8,358 nucleotides of DNA from assembly GCA_045531205.1 (NCBI GenBank), contig JAZSDN010000071.1:1-8358 (forward strand), in the 5' to 3' direction. The position numbers were made by a program, and so were the translations under genes. Below, piece after piece: positions 1-5,176 of this stretch; within the stretch, counting starts at the first letter, position 1; the number at the start of each line of letters is the position of its first letter. The DNA comes from JAZNQL01 sp045531205 (GTDB lineage Bacteria > Bacillota > Clostridia > UMGS1883 > UMGS1540). The notes under the pieces were generated by a model. It searched no databases, was not told the origin of the DNA, and saw only the letters and a program-made list of their open reading frames with translations.

Positions 1-49
1 TCCCTACGATTTTTTAAGGAGTGTAATAAAAAAGCCTCATAAAACCCAC

Positions 50-264
50 AAAACTTTACCACAAAAGCACTGCAAATAAAAGTTATATAAAAAACAGGCG
101 CTAAAAAAGCGCGGCCTTCGGCACGAGGGAAGACTATAAAAAAGGCTTGCCCGAGTTAGTGAGGAAGACTTTTTTATAAAAAGGCTTGCCGAACGGGAAG
201 AAGGTATTTATAGCGCGCCCGCGCCTGCCGGGGGTGCGGGGTGTCGGCGACACACCCCGCGAAG
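50..264 (+). repeat. Long intergenic repeat, left copy of an inverted pair
   Basis: This segment matches the reverse complement of 4643-4855. The core (about 81-263) differs from the other copy at only about five places over about 185 bases by eye, including one single-base indel in a T run. The outer 30 bases (50-80) are more diverged. It contains small hairpins: GCGC-taaaaaa-GCGC near 98-112, GCCTTCGGC near 113-121, and GCGGGGTGT/ACACCCCGC at 236-260 with a 7-base loop. It also contains an internal direct repeat. No transposase or target-site duplication was seen. It looks like a dispersed non-coding genomic repeat. Its function is unknown. Confidence 0.85.
128..190 (+). repeat. Internal direct repeat within the long intergenic repeat
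   Basis: Two copies of a unit GGAAGACT...TATAAAAAGGCTTGCC lie at 128-151 and 163-190. They are separated by CGAGTTAGTGA and differ mainly in the length of the central T run. The same duplication is present in the inverted copy at 4643-4855, so it predates the dispersal of the larger repeat. Purpose unknown. Confidence 0.7.
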
Positions 265-267
265 AAT

Positions 268-359
268 ATTACACCTCATCCGAGTTTTGCAAGGCAAACC
301 CCACCTTTCCCTCAAAGGGGAAGGCTTTTTGGGGAGGGCGTGGAAGCCCTCCCCTACAA
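268..359 (+). repeat. 92-bp multi-hairpin module, copy 1
   Basis: The module begins ATTACACCTCATCCG and ends CCCTACAA. Between these anchors are three hairpin slots: a GTTTTGC/GCAAA stem, a CCTTTCCC/GGGGAAGG stem followed by CTTTTT, and a 9-bp GGGGAGGGC/GCCCTCCCC stem at 331-354 with loop GTGGAA. The same order of anchors and stems occurs at 4419-4509. I recognise this style of element as common between genes in gut Clostridia assemblies, from general familiarity and not from a database match. Its function is not known to me. Confidence 0.85.
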
Positions 360-425
360 CGGTATATATTTTTTGTTTGGGATTTATATTTTATATGTTC
401 ATTTTAAGGGGAATTTACAGGGCAT

Positions 426-456
426 AAAAAAAACAGCGGCGATGCCGCTGTTTTTT
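426..456 (-). terminator. Rho-independent terminator of the gene 1 / small peptide unit
   Basis: A perfect 7-bp GC-rich stem, CAGCGGC (434-440) with GCCGCTG (444-450), has a 3-base loop. A run of eight A on the left becomes a U tract on the minus-strand transcript, and six T lie on the right. It begins seven bases past the stop codon of the 49-aa gene, so it would end the transcript coming from gene 1. A/T runs on both sides mean it could work in either direction. Confidence 0.9.
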
Positions 457-462
457 ATTTAA

Positions 463-612
463 TTATTCTTCGGTTATAAGACCATTTCCGATATCGTTCA
501 AAAGGTTTGATTCGCCATTATCTTCAAGGCTTATAAGGGATATAGTCATTGATACATTGTTTATATCAAACAATACGGTTTCTGCCGAAGGTGTTAAGTA
601 TTTTTCTTTCAT
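463..612 (-). CDS. 49-aa small protein of unknown function with YxxPxxExxxF start
   Basis: Not a recognised family. The reading frame runs from ATG at 612-610 to TAA at 465-463 and encodes 49 residues beginning MKEKYLTPSAETVLFD and ending NGLITEE. An AAAGGAGG ribosome binding site lies just before the ATG, and that site, with the tight 22-base gap after the gene 1 stop codon and the terminator right after the stop, makes it a convincing gene. The product is acidic, has no cysteine, no signal peptide and no membrane segment. The N-terminal pattern K-Y-x-x-P-x-x-E-x-x-x-F is one I associate with many short, mostly unannotated proteins of gut Clostridia; that recollection is not a database result. 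The middle is hydrophobic (VSMTISLISL) and the C-terminus is Asn/Gly-rich and acidic. Co-transcription with a large secreted repeat protein suggests a linked role, for example a leader-type peptide or a regulator, but nothing in the sequence fixes this. Confidence 0.8.
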   Translation of the reverse strand: MKEKYLTPSAETVLFDINNVSMTISLISLEDNGESNLLNDIGNGLITEE

Positions 613-634
613 TTCTGTAATCCTCCTTTAAACC

Positions 635-3600
635 TTATTGTGCATCCAAAGCTGCAAGACCTGCATAGCTTGCTGCCTTGGTTTTACCATATATAATTTC
701 TCCGTTTTGAGTTTTTACATAAGGTGTTGCGTAGTAGGTGGTAGCCCCGTTTGTTACAACTACGTTTGCGTAGGTAATACCTGTTGGAACCATTGTGTTT
801 GCATATTCAAATTTAGCGAGTATGCTCTGGTTGTCTACGCTCCAGCTTTCGGTGCCAACCTTAACGCTTCTGTAAAGAGTGTCAAAGCCGTTAGGAATAT
901 AACCTGCTTCTACTGTGGGATTTTCGGCAAGTGTTGTAATTACAAAGCCTGCTTCTGCATAGTCTTCGTAATCTTCACCAACAAGTGCGAGGAAACGGAT
1001 TGCAGTATCACCACCCGAAAGTGTTACAGCCTGTGCCGCTGCGCTTGATATTGCATCATTTACAAGCTCGCTTTCTGCGTACCAGAGAGCGTTTAAGGTA
1101 AGAGTTTTATCTTCTGCGCCGATAGGTGCTTTTTTACCTTCTTCGGATGTGTAGGTTTTTGTGCCTATCTGCCAGCCCTTGAAGTAGCCTGTGTTTGATA
1201 CAACATTTACAGAAGGATCAACTGTTGAAGTTACAGGACGGAGTGAGATTTCGCCTGCACCTGTTAAGTTGAGAGCTGCTGTAGCTATGGTATCATTGTT
1301 TGATGTGTACGTTACTGATACAGGGCGTTTGTTGTCGGAAATTGCAACTCTGCCTGTCTGCTTAAGTGTGTAGCCGAAGTAGTAAGTTGATTTGCTTGCC
1401 CACTGTTCGGTCGAAACAATAGAACCCATACCTATTCTAATAGCGTTAACACTGGGATCAGTTACAGAGAAATTAACTGTAACAGGACAATCAACAAAAC
1501 CACTTGACCATCTCTTTGATACTACGTCAGTTGAAGTATTTTCAGCTTTGAAGTAATAATCTGTAAGAGCTGCTGTTGTATAACCCATGTTTGTAAGATA
1601 TGTGTTAATAGGTGTATATGTTCCGTCAGCATTTTTATGATAGAATGTAACGTGACCTGTTGCTGTAGAGCCTCCAGGATATCTGGTAGCATCTACTACT
1701 AAAGAGTAGTTGTAGCCTGGTTCTACTGTGACATATTTTACTAAATCCATAGCTGAACCATTAATGAGATAGAAAGGTTCTTTTGTAGCAGAAGTCGTAC
1801 TTAACTCAATCTTATTATCAGCAGAAATATAACTACTTAAATGGTAATCTTTAACTGTATCAGTAGCTGATTCAACTGTCCAATCAGCACTTGGAACTTT
1901 ATGCGTTGCTGTGTATGTTACATCAGAATAGTCGCCTCTACCTGTAAGAGTAACTTCTTTTTCTACGTAATTTGAAGTAAATTTTTCGCTATCGTACAAG
2001 ATATCGTTAGCAACGATGCCAATACTTGTTCCTTTAGTTACTCTAAAGCCGTCGTGCCATACTCTGTAGTTATTGTGAGGGCCCTGTGAAGAATAACCAC
2101 CAAGACCTACCATAATTGCATTTACGTTAGGATCTGTTACTTCAACATTGAATGTTGCTGAATACTTATAAGCTGTATCAGAACCGTCCCATTCAACAGC
2201 AGTATAATTGCCCATGTTTCCAGAACTTGCCACTTCGAAATCTGTTGCTACAGTATTTTCGTAATTATTTTCTGTTAAGTATTCGTTGATAGGTGTATAT
2301 GTTCCGTCGGCATTTTTGTGCATAAGCCAATATTCAACAGAACCTCTTGAACCTGAAAGAGTTGAGTAGAAGTCTGCATCTATAGCATAAGTGTAACCGG
2401 GCTGTACATCAAAGGTTTTTGTTATAGCTAATTCAGCACCGCACATACCAAGATATGTAAGTCCGTCAGCTTTTGTTTCTATTTTTGATCTGTAACGAGC
2501 AGCTTCTTCGGCGGCATTTGTACCTTCAGTTATTTTATAATCCCAACCATTGGGAATATATATAAAGTGTGAATGTGCGGCAGAGTTTTTATCTGTATAT
2601 GTTACAGTTTGTGTTGTATACTCGCTTGAAATGCCTGTTTTATAGAAATATGTTGTGTTAGGAACGAGGTCAACTGGTGTTCCCTGTGTTACTGTAAAGC
2701 CTTTATGATATACTGCATAGTTTGAGTGTGTAGCACTGTTACCAACATTGTCGGGGTAACCGCCAACACCTATTCTAACAGCATCTATATTTGAATCTGT
2801 AATGCTGAAAGTAAGTGAAAGTGTGTAGGCTGCTGCAAAGCCACTACCCTCGGGTGCTGTTGTAATTCCGCCAGCAGTATCCATATCACCCTTATTTGAT
2901 GTTGCATACGCTTTTGATACACTACCAAAAGCGTTAACAGAGGCTGCATAAACAGAATCTAAATAGTCGTTAATTTGTGTATAAGTACCATCATCATTTT
3001 TATGATAGAATTCATAAGAAAGTGAAGGTCTTGTAGTGTAGTAGTTAGCTGAATTTGAGAATGTTTCGCTAGTTACAGTGTAAGTATAGCCTGGATCTAT
3101 ATCTACCATTTTTGTAATGGCAATTTCGGAGCCTGTCATACGAATGTAATTTACGCCTTGTACAGTTGCAACTTCTGCTCTGGGACGTTCTACGCCCTGG
3201 GTGGCATCGGTTGCTGTGCGTGTGTTTACCCATTCCCAATCTGTGGGTACAGAGAAAGAATAGTCAAGATCTGAATTTGCACCTAATTTTGTATTTACTG
3301 TTTCGTATGTTGCAGGAACTGCGCCTTTGTAGTAGTATGTTGTGTAATCATCGTCAAGGTCTACTGTTGTGCCCTGTGTTACAGTAAACGCATTTATACC
3401 AGTCTGAGTGCTAGGTGCATTATAACCACCACCTAAGCCTACCATAATTGCGTTTACGTTGGGGTCATCTACAGTAATTTCTTTAGACATATCCCAGTAG
3501 TCAAATTGGTTTGCATTTTGATATTCTGAGCCATCGATTTCTGCGCTCTGTTCTCTCTTTTCAACGTAATGCATTTCAGCTTCTGTTAACTGATGGTCGG

Positions 3601-4084
3601 ATATTGTTGCAAGATAATCGTTAATGGGAATATACTTACCATCTGCTGTTTTATGCATAAGCCATATTTCCATCTGTGCAGCAGTTTTACCATATACCTT
3701 ATATGCTCTTGTACTAACAGTATACTTATAGCCGGGTGTAACATCTACTGTTTTGGTAATCTGAACGTCACCGCTTCTCATAATTACCAATGTTGCGCCG
3801 CCACTTTGCCAAAGAGACGATCTTGTAAGAGTACCCCAGGAAGCTTTAGCTAAGTCTTTATGTTCTTCGATAGCTTTCCAGCCCCAACCTTCGGGAATAA
3901 ACATTTGATGGTCATAGTCCACTTCATCTGATCCAGGATAGGTTGCTGTTACGTCTTCGCCTGCACCTGTTATTGTAACAGTAACAGGTTCTGTCCACGG
4001 TTCTGTGCTTGCTGAAGCAGGCACGCTTATGATACAGGTTGCTAAAAGTGCAACTGCACATAAGACTGATAAGATTTTTCTCAT
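635..4084 (-). CDS. Large secreted four-repeat protein with InlB-like and C-terminal beta-rich modules
   Basis: 1149 residues. The start is supported by AGGAGG eight bases upstream and by the signal peptide that begins at once: basic MRK, a hydrophobic core, and likely cleavage after Ala25 (ASA|STEP). Four diverged modules follow at about residues 32-258, 259-489, 490-705 and 706-912. Each carries a W-containing start (IPEGWGW at 63, VPTDWEW at 279, IPNGWDY at 510, VPSADW at 730), a PGYxY turn (117, 331, 562, 789), a DGxYxxIN motif (near 148, 365, 593, 820) and a VNAIMVGLGG-like strand (210, 433, 654, 879). About 915-1003 resembles the InlB/Listeria-Bacteroides repeat (GYFKGW ... TLTLNALW). 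About 1026-1149 is a beta-rich domain (IRFLALVG, AGFVIT, YATPYVKTQNGEIIYG) of a sort seen at the ends of secreted proteins from gut Clostridia. No catalytic motif, LPXTG, SLH or dockerin is visible. It is probably exported and binding or structural; a carbohydrate-binding beta-sandwich fold is my inference from the PGYxY pattern. First gene of a unit with the 49-aa gene, and a paralogue of gene 2. Confidence 0.9.
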   Translation of the reverse strand: MRKILSVLCAVALLATCIISVPASASTEPWTEPVTVTITGAGEDVTATYPGSDEVDYDHQMFIPEGWGWKAIEEHKDLAKASWGTLTRSSLWQSGGATLVIMRSGDVQITKTVDVTPGYKYTVSTRAYKVYGKTAAQMEIWLMHKTADGKYIPINDYLATISDHQLTEAEMHYVEKREQSAEIDGSEYQNANQFDYWDMSKEITVDDPNVNAIMVGLGGGYNAPSTQTGINAFTVTQGTTVDLDDDYTTYYYKGAVPATYETVNTKLGANSDLDYSFSVPTDWEWVNTRTATDATQGVERPRAEVATVQGVNYIRMTGSEIAITKMVDIDPGYTYTVTSETFSNSANYYTTRPSLSYEFYHKNDDGTYTQINDYLDSVYAASVNAFGSVSKAYATSNKGDMDTAGGITTAPEGSGFAAAYTLSLTFSITDSNIDAVRIGVGGYPDNVGNSATHSNYAVYHKGFTVTQGTPVDLVPNTTYFYKTGISSEYTTQTVTYTDKNSAAHSHFIYIPNGWDYKITEGTNAAEEAARYRSKIETKADGLTYLGMCGAELAITKTFDVQPGYTYAIDADFYSTLSGSRGSVEYWLMHKNADGTYTPINEYLTENNYENTVATDFEVASSGNMGNYTAVEWDGSDTAYKYSATFNVEVTDPNVNAIMVGLGGYSSQGPHNNYRVWHDGFRVTKGTSIGIVANDILYDSEKFTSNYVEKEVTLTGRGDYSDVTYTATHKVPSADWTVESATDTVKDYHLSSYISADNKIELSTTSATKEPFYLINGSAMDLVKYVTVEPGYNYSLVVDATRYPGGSTATGHVTFYHKNADGTYTPINTYLTNMGYTTAALTDYYFKAENTSTDVVSKRWSSGFVDCPVTVNFSVTDPSVNAIRIGMGSIVSTEQWASKSTYYFGYTLKQTGRVAISDNKRPVSVTYTSNNDTIATAALNLTGAGEISLRPVTSTVDPSVNVVSNTGYFKGWQIGTKTYTSEEGKKAPIGAEDKTLTLNALWYAESELVNDAISSAAAQAVTLSGGDTAIRFLALVGEDYEDYAEAGFVITTLAENPTVEAGYIPNGFDTLYRSVKVGTESWSVDNQSILAKFEYANTMVPTGITYANVVVTNGATTYYATPYVKTQNGEIIYGKTKAASYAGLAALDAQ
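1349..3991 (-). repeat. Four tandem ~207-231-residue protein modules in gene 1
   Basis: The modules, in reading order, lie at about 3991-3311, 3310-2618, 2617-1970 and 1969-1349. The PGY anchors are 214, 231 and 227 residues apart. The units are clearly related but diverged, so this is an old duplication and not a slippage-prone array. Modules 1-3 keep an (A/Q)ITK strand before PGYxY. Module 4 is the most diverged, with DLVKYVTVEPGY in that place and VPSADW in place of PxGW. Confidence 0.85.
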
Positions 4085-4092
4085 GAAAAATT

Positions 4093-4098
4093 CCTCCT
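4093..4098 (-). promoter_or_regulatory. Ribosome binding site of gene 1
   Basis: On the minus strand AGGAGG is followed by eight bases (AATTTTTC) and then ATG. This is a near-ideal Shine-Dalgarno spacing and fixes the start at 4084. Confidence 0.9.
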
Positions 4099-4116
4099 CA
4101 AAAAATATTTTTTTAT

Positions 4117-4148
4117 TTTTAATTTTACCCTTTAAGTAAAAATTAAAA
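4117..4148 (-). promoter_or_regulatory. AT-rich hairpin in the 5' leader of gene 1
   Basis: TTTTAATTTTAC (4117-4128) pairs with GTAAAAATTAAAA (4136-4148) with one bulged base, leaving a loop of about seven bases that reads TTAAAGG on the transcript. It lies between the promoter and the ribosome binding site, about 18 bases upstream of the latter. It does not end in a U tract on the transcript, so it is not a terminator. A role in mRNA stability or translation is possible but unproven; in DNA this AT-rich, chance pairing is a real alternative. Confidence 0.45.
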
Positions 4149-4172
4149 CACGTATTATATTATACATTCTTA

Positions 4173-4201
4173 ATGATACCATTTCGGTATTTTTTTGTCA
4201 A
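4173..4201 (-). promoter_or_regulatory. Sigma-A-type promoter of gene 1
   Basis: On the minus strand TTGACA (4201-4196) is a perfect -35 box, followed by a 17-base spacer and TATCAT (4178-4173) as the -10 box. Transcription would start near 4166-4167, giving a leader of about 80 bases before the ATG at 4084. A second AT-rich stretch (TATAATATAAT, 4164-4154) lies downstream but has no matching -35 box. Confidence 0.85.
4176..4190. promoter_or_regulatory. Possible operator palindrome at the gene 1 promoter
   Basis: ATACC-atttc-GGTAT is a perfect 5-bp inverted repeat with a 5-base centre. It overlaps the upstream half of the -10 box and the adjacent spacer of the gene 1 promoter, where a bound repressor would block polymerase. 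The regulator is not identifiable, and a short palindrome in AT-rich DNA may be chance. Confidence 0.4.
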
Positions 4202-4202
4202 T

Positions 4203-4260
4203 AATTTTTTGAAATATTTTTGAAATATTTTTGAAATTTTTTTGTTTTTTGTTTAAAATT
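4203..4260 (-). promoter_or_regulatory. Phased A-tracts / UP-element-like DNA upstream of the gene 1 promoter
   Basis: Three tandem 11-base units, GAAATATTTTT twice and GAAATTTTTTT once, lie at 4211-4221, 4222-4232 and 4233-4243, directly upstream of the -35 box. Spacing of A-tracts close to one helical turn is known to bend DNA, and A-rich DNA just upstream of -35 can act as an UP element. That it raises transcription of gene 1 is an inference. Confidence 0.55.
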
Positions 4261-4341
4261 ACTAAAAATAAAAAAATTTTTACAGCAAAATTTCCCGTTG
4301 TATTTTTGTTATAAATTGTAGGGAGATGTTTTACAACCCCT

Positions 4342-4395
4342 CCGGGTTTGCCTGAAAGGCAAACTCACCTCCCCTTGCACAGGGGAGGCTTTTTT
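4342..4395 (+). repeat. Partial hairpin module with two stems
   Basis: Two adjacent hairpins: GTTTGCCT-gaa-AGGCAAAC (4346-4364, perfect 8-bp stem) and CCTCCCC-N7-GGGGAGG (4368-4388) followed by CTTTTTT. Their order and the joining CACC match the inner part of the 92-bp modules, so this is a related fragment with different stem sequences. The second hairpin looks like a rho-independent terminator on the plus strand, but no plus-strand gene lies upstream. Confidence 0.65.
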
Positions 4396-4418
4396 ATGGG
4401 TTTTGGGTGGCGGTTTTT

Positions 4419-4509
4419 ATTACACCTCATCCGAGTTTTGCAAGGCAAAACCCTCCTTCCCCTTTGAGGGGAAGGCTTTTAGGCAGGGTGTGGAAGCCCT
4501 CCCCTACAA
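4419..4509 (+). repeat. 92-bp-type multi-hairpin module, copy 2
   Basis: Starts ATTACACCTCATCCGAG and ends CCCTACAA, with the same three hairpin slots as 268-359: GTTTTGC-aag-GCAAAAC (perfect), CTTCCCC/GGGGAAG, and AGGG...CCCT around GTGGAAG. It is in the same orientation as copy 1. The central 13 bases (4459-4471) are flipped relative to copy 1. Confidence 0.85.
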
Positions 4510-4539
4510 TTTACAACCCATTCGGGTTTGTGCGGTGAC

Positions 4540-4580
4540 TTTACGTTTATGCGGTGCATCGTAAACGCTGCACCCTACAA
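4540..4580 (+). repeat. Hairpin unit ending in CCCTACAA
   Basis: CGTTTA (4544-4549) can pair with TAAACG (4562-4567), while GGTGCA can alternatively pair with TGCACC further right, so two overlapping stems compete. The unit ends in the shared tail CCCTACAA (4573-4580). It belongs to the same class of short intergenic modules. Function unknown. Confidence 0.45.
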
Positions 4581-4601
4581 TTTTGGGGTACGCATAAAAA
4601 A

Positions 4602-4629
4602 GGAACGGCACGCAGGCCGTTCCCTACAA
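4602..4629 (+). repeat. Short hairpin unit GGAACGGC/GCCGTTCC with CCCTACAA tail
   Basis: A perfect 8-bp stem (4602-4609 with 4616-4623) closes a 6-base loop and runs directly into CCCTACAA. A degraded relative with the same GGAACGGCAC start and CCCTACAAGG end lies at about 4958-4986, where the right arm has decayed. Confidence 0.65.
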
Positions 4630-4642
4630 GGTGTTTTATTTA

Positions 4643-4855
4643 TTCGCGGGGTGTGTCGCCGACACCCCGCACCCCCGGCAGGCGCAGGCGCGCTATGAAT
4701 ACCTTCTTCCCGTTCGGCAAGCCTTTTTATAAAAAGTCTTCCTCACTAACTCGGGCAAGCCTATTTTATAGTCTTCCCTCGAGCCGAAGGCCGCGCTTTT
4801 TTAGCGCCTGTTTTTTATATAACTTTTTTGTGTAGTGGTTTTGTGGTATAGTTTG
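4643..4855 (-). repeat. Long intergenic repeat, right copy of an inverted pair
   Basis: Reverse complement of 50-264 with about five differences over the ~185-base core (4643-4824) and weaker similarity to 4855. With its partner it brackets gene 1, its promoter and the 49-aa gene, about 4.4 kb apart. It carries the same internal direct repeat and hairpins. No coding sequence, transposase or flanking duplication was found. Confidence 0.85.
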
Positions 4856-4878
4856 GGCGGATTTGCAAAGGTGTTTTT

Positions 4879-4927
4879 ATTACACCTCATCCGGGTTTTG
4901 TGAGGGTGTGGAAACCATTCCCTACAA
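4879..4927 (+). repeat. Internally deleted copy of the hairpin module
   Basis: Starts ATTACACCTCATCCGGGTTTT and ends ATTCCCTACAA like the full modules at 268-359 and 4419-4509, but lacks the central CTTCCCC hairpin, leaving only 49 bases and a degraded GTGGAA stem. Same orientation as the full copies. Confidence 0.7.
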
Positions 4928-4992
4928 TTTTTTATATGTTTTCGTTCAGGGTTTGCGGAACGGCACATGGAGCGATCCCTACAAGGTACGAT

Positions 4993-5084
4993 ATGAATTG
5001 CCTTAGGCATGAATTGAAATTATAAATTTCATGAATTGAGCCGTTGGCTTATGAATTGCACTTTGGGCATTAAAAGGCAATTCA
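4993..5084 (+). repeat. ATGAATTG micro-array with hairpin spacers
   Basis: Four copies of ATGAATTG start at 4993, 5009, 5031 and 5051. The spacers are small palindromes: GCC-tta-GGC, GAAATT-ata-AATTTC (5016-5030), AGCC-gtt-GGCT (5039-5049), and a decayed GCACTTTGGGC. TGAATTGCC at 4994-5002 is the reverse complement of GGCAATTCA at 5076-5084, so the whole could fold as one outer stem enclosing several small hairpins. No function known to me. Confidence 0.65.
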
Positions 5085-5112
5085 ATTTATAGCCGTTCCA
5101 TAATAGTTTGTT

Positions 5113-5152
5113 GTATATAAAAAGCCGCTTGCGTAATGCAAGCGGCTATATA
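5113..5152 (-). terminator. Rho-independent terminator of gene 2
   Basis: A perfect 10-bp stem AGCCGCTTGC (5123-5132) with GCAAGCGGCT (5138-5147), loop of five bases, extended by GTATAT/ATATAC on the flanks. On the minus-strand transcript the stem is followed by UUUU. It lies about 25 bases past the gene 2 stop codon. Confidence 0.9.
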
Positions 5153-5176
5153 CTACCCTTTTTATTTGAAATTCAT

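Larger units (their letters stand above)
1..425. other. Gene-free repeat-rich intergenic region
   Basis: No credible gene lies here. The stretch holds one copy of a ~215-bp repeat (50-264), one copy of a 92-bp hairpin module (268-359) and, at the left edge, a fragment with the module tail CCCTAC (2-7). Bases 20-40 resemble, in inverted orientation, the boundary of the modules near 4381-4425 (TTTTTATTACAC and GAGGCTTTTTTAT when read on the minus strand). Open frames across it follow the repeats and have no ribosome binding site or codon character, so I treat them as chance. Confidence 0.75.
4261..5110. other. Gene-free repeat-rich region between the two large genes
   Basis: About 850 bases with no believable gene. 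It is a chain of hairpin modules, many ending in CCCTACAA (4502-4509, 4573-4580, 4622-4629, 4920-4927, 4977-4984; one inverted at 4316-4323). It also contains the inverted copy of the long repeat (4643-4855) and an ATGAATTG micro-array (4993-5084). Open frames on either strand here follow the repeats and lack ribosome binding sites. Confidence 0.75.

Noticed and set aside
186..462. Two overlapping 73-codon plus-strand open frames
   Set aside because: They run through the long repeat and the hairpin module, lack ribosome binding sites, and one ends antisense to the terminator. They are by-products of GC-rich repeats.
4011..4084. Lipoprotein signal (LATC near residue 17 of gene 1; IVTC in gene 2)
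   Set aside because: The residue before Cys is Thr and the Cys is followed by more hydrophobic residues. Better signal peptidase I sites (ASA, VSA) follow at residue 25.
4368..4395. Rho-independent terminator on the plus strand
   Set aside because: The stem plus T run looks right, but no plus-strand gene ends upstream and the same stem type recurs inside dispersed modules, so I list it as a repeat part.
50..4855. Composite transposon carrying gene 1
   Set aside because: The inverted repeats contain no transposase, no target-site duplication was visible, and the repeats look like dispersed non-coding elements. Kept only as a possible inversion substrate.
4554..5010. A 93-codon plus-strand and a 69-codon minus-strand open frame
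   Set aside because: Both lie across repeats with no ribosome binding site, and the composition is that of repeat DNA read through.
4993..5084. CRISPR-like array of ATGAATTG units
   Set aside because: Repeats are only 8 bases, spacers are short palindromes, and no cas genes are present.
5164..5176. Tiny open frame directly after the gene 2 stop codon (ATG at 5176)
   Set aside because: It encodes only four residues and has no ribosome binding site, so gene 2 has no visible equivalent of the 49-aa gene.
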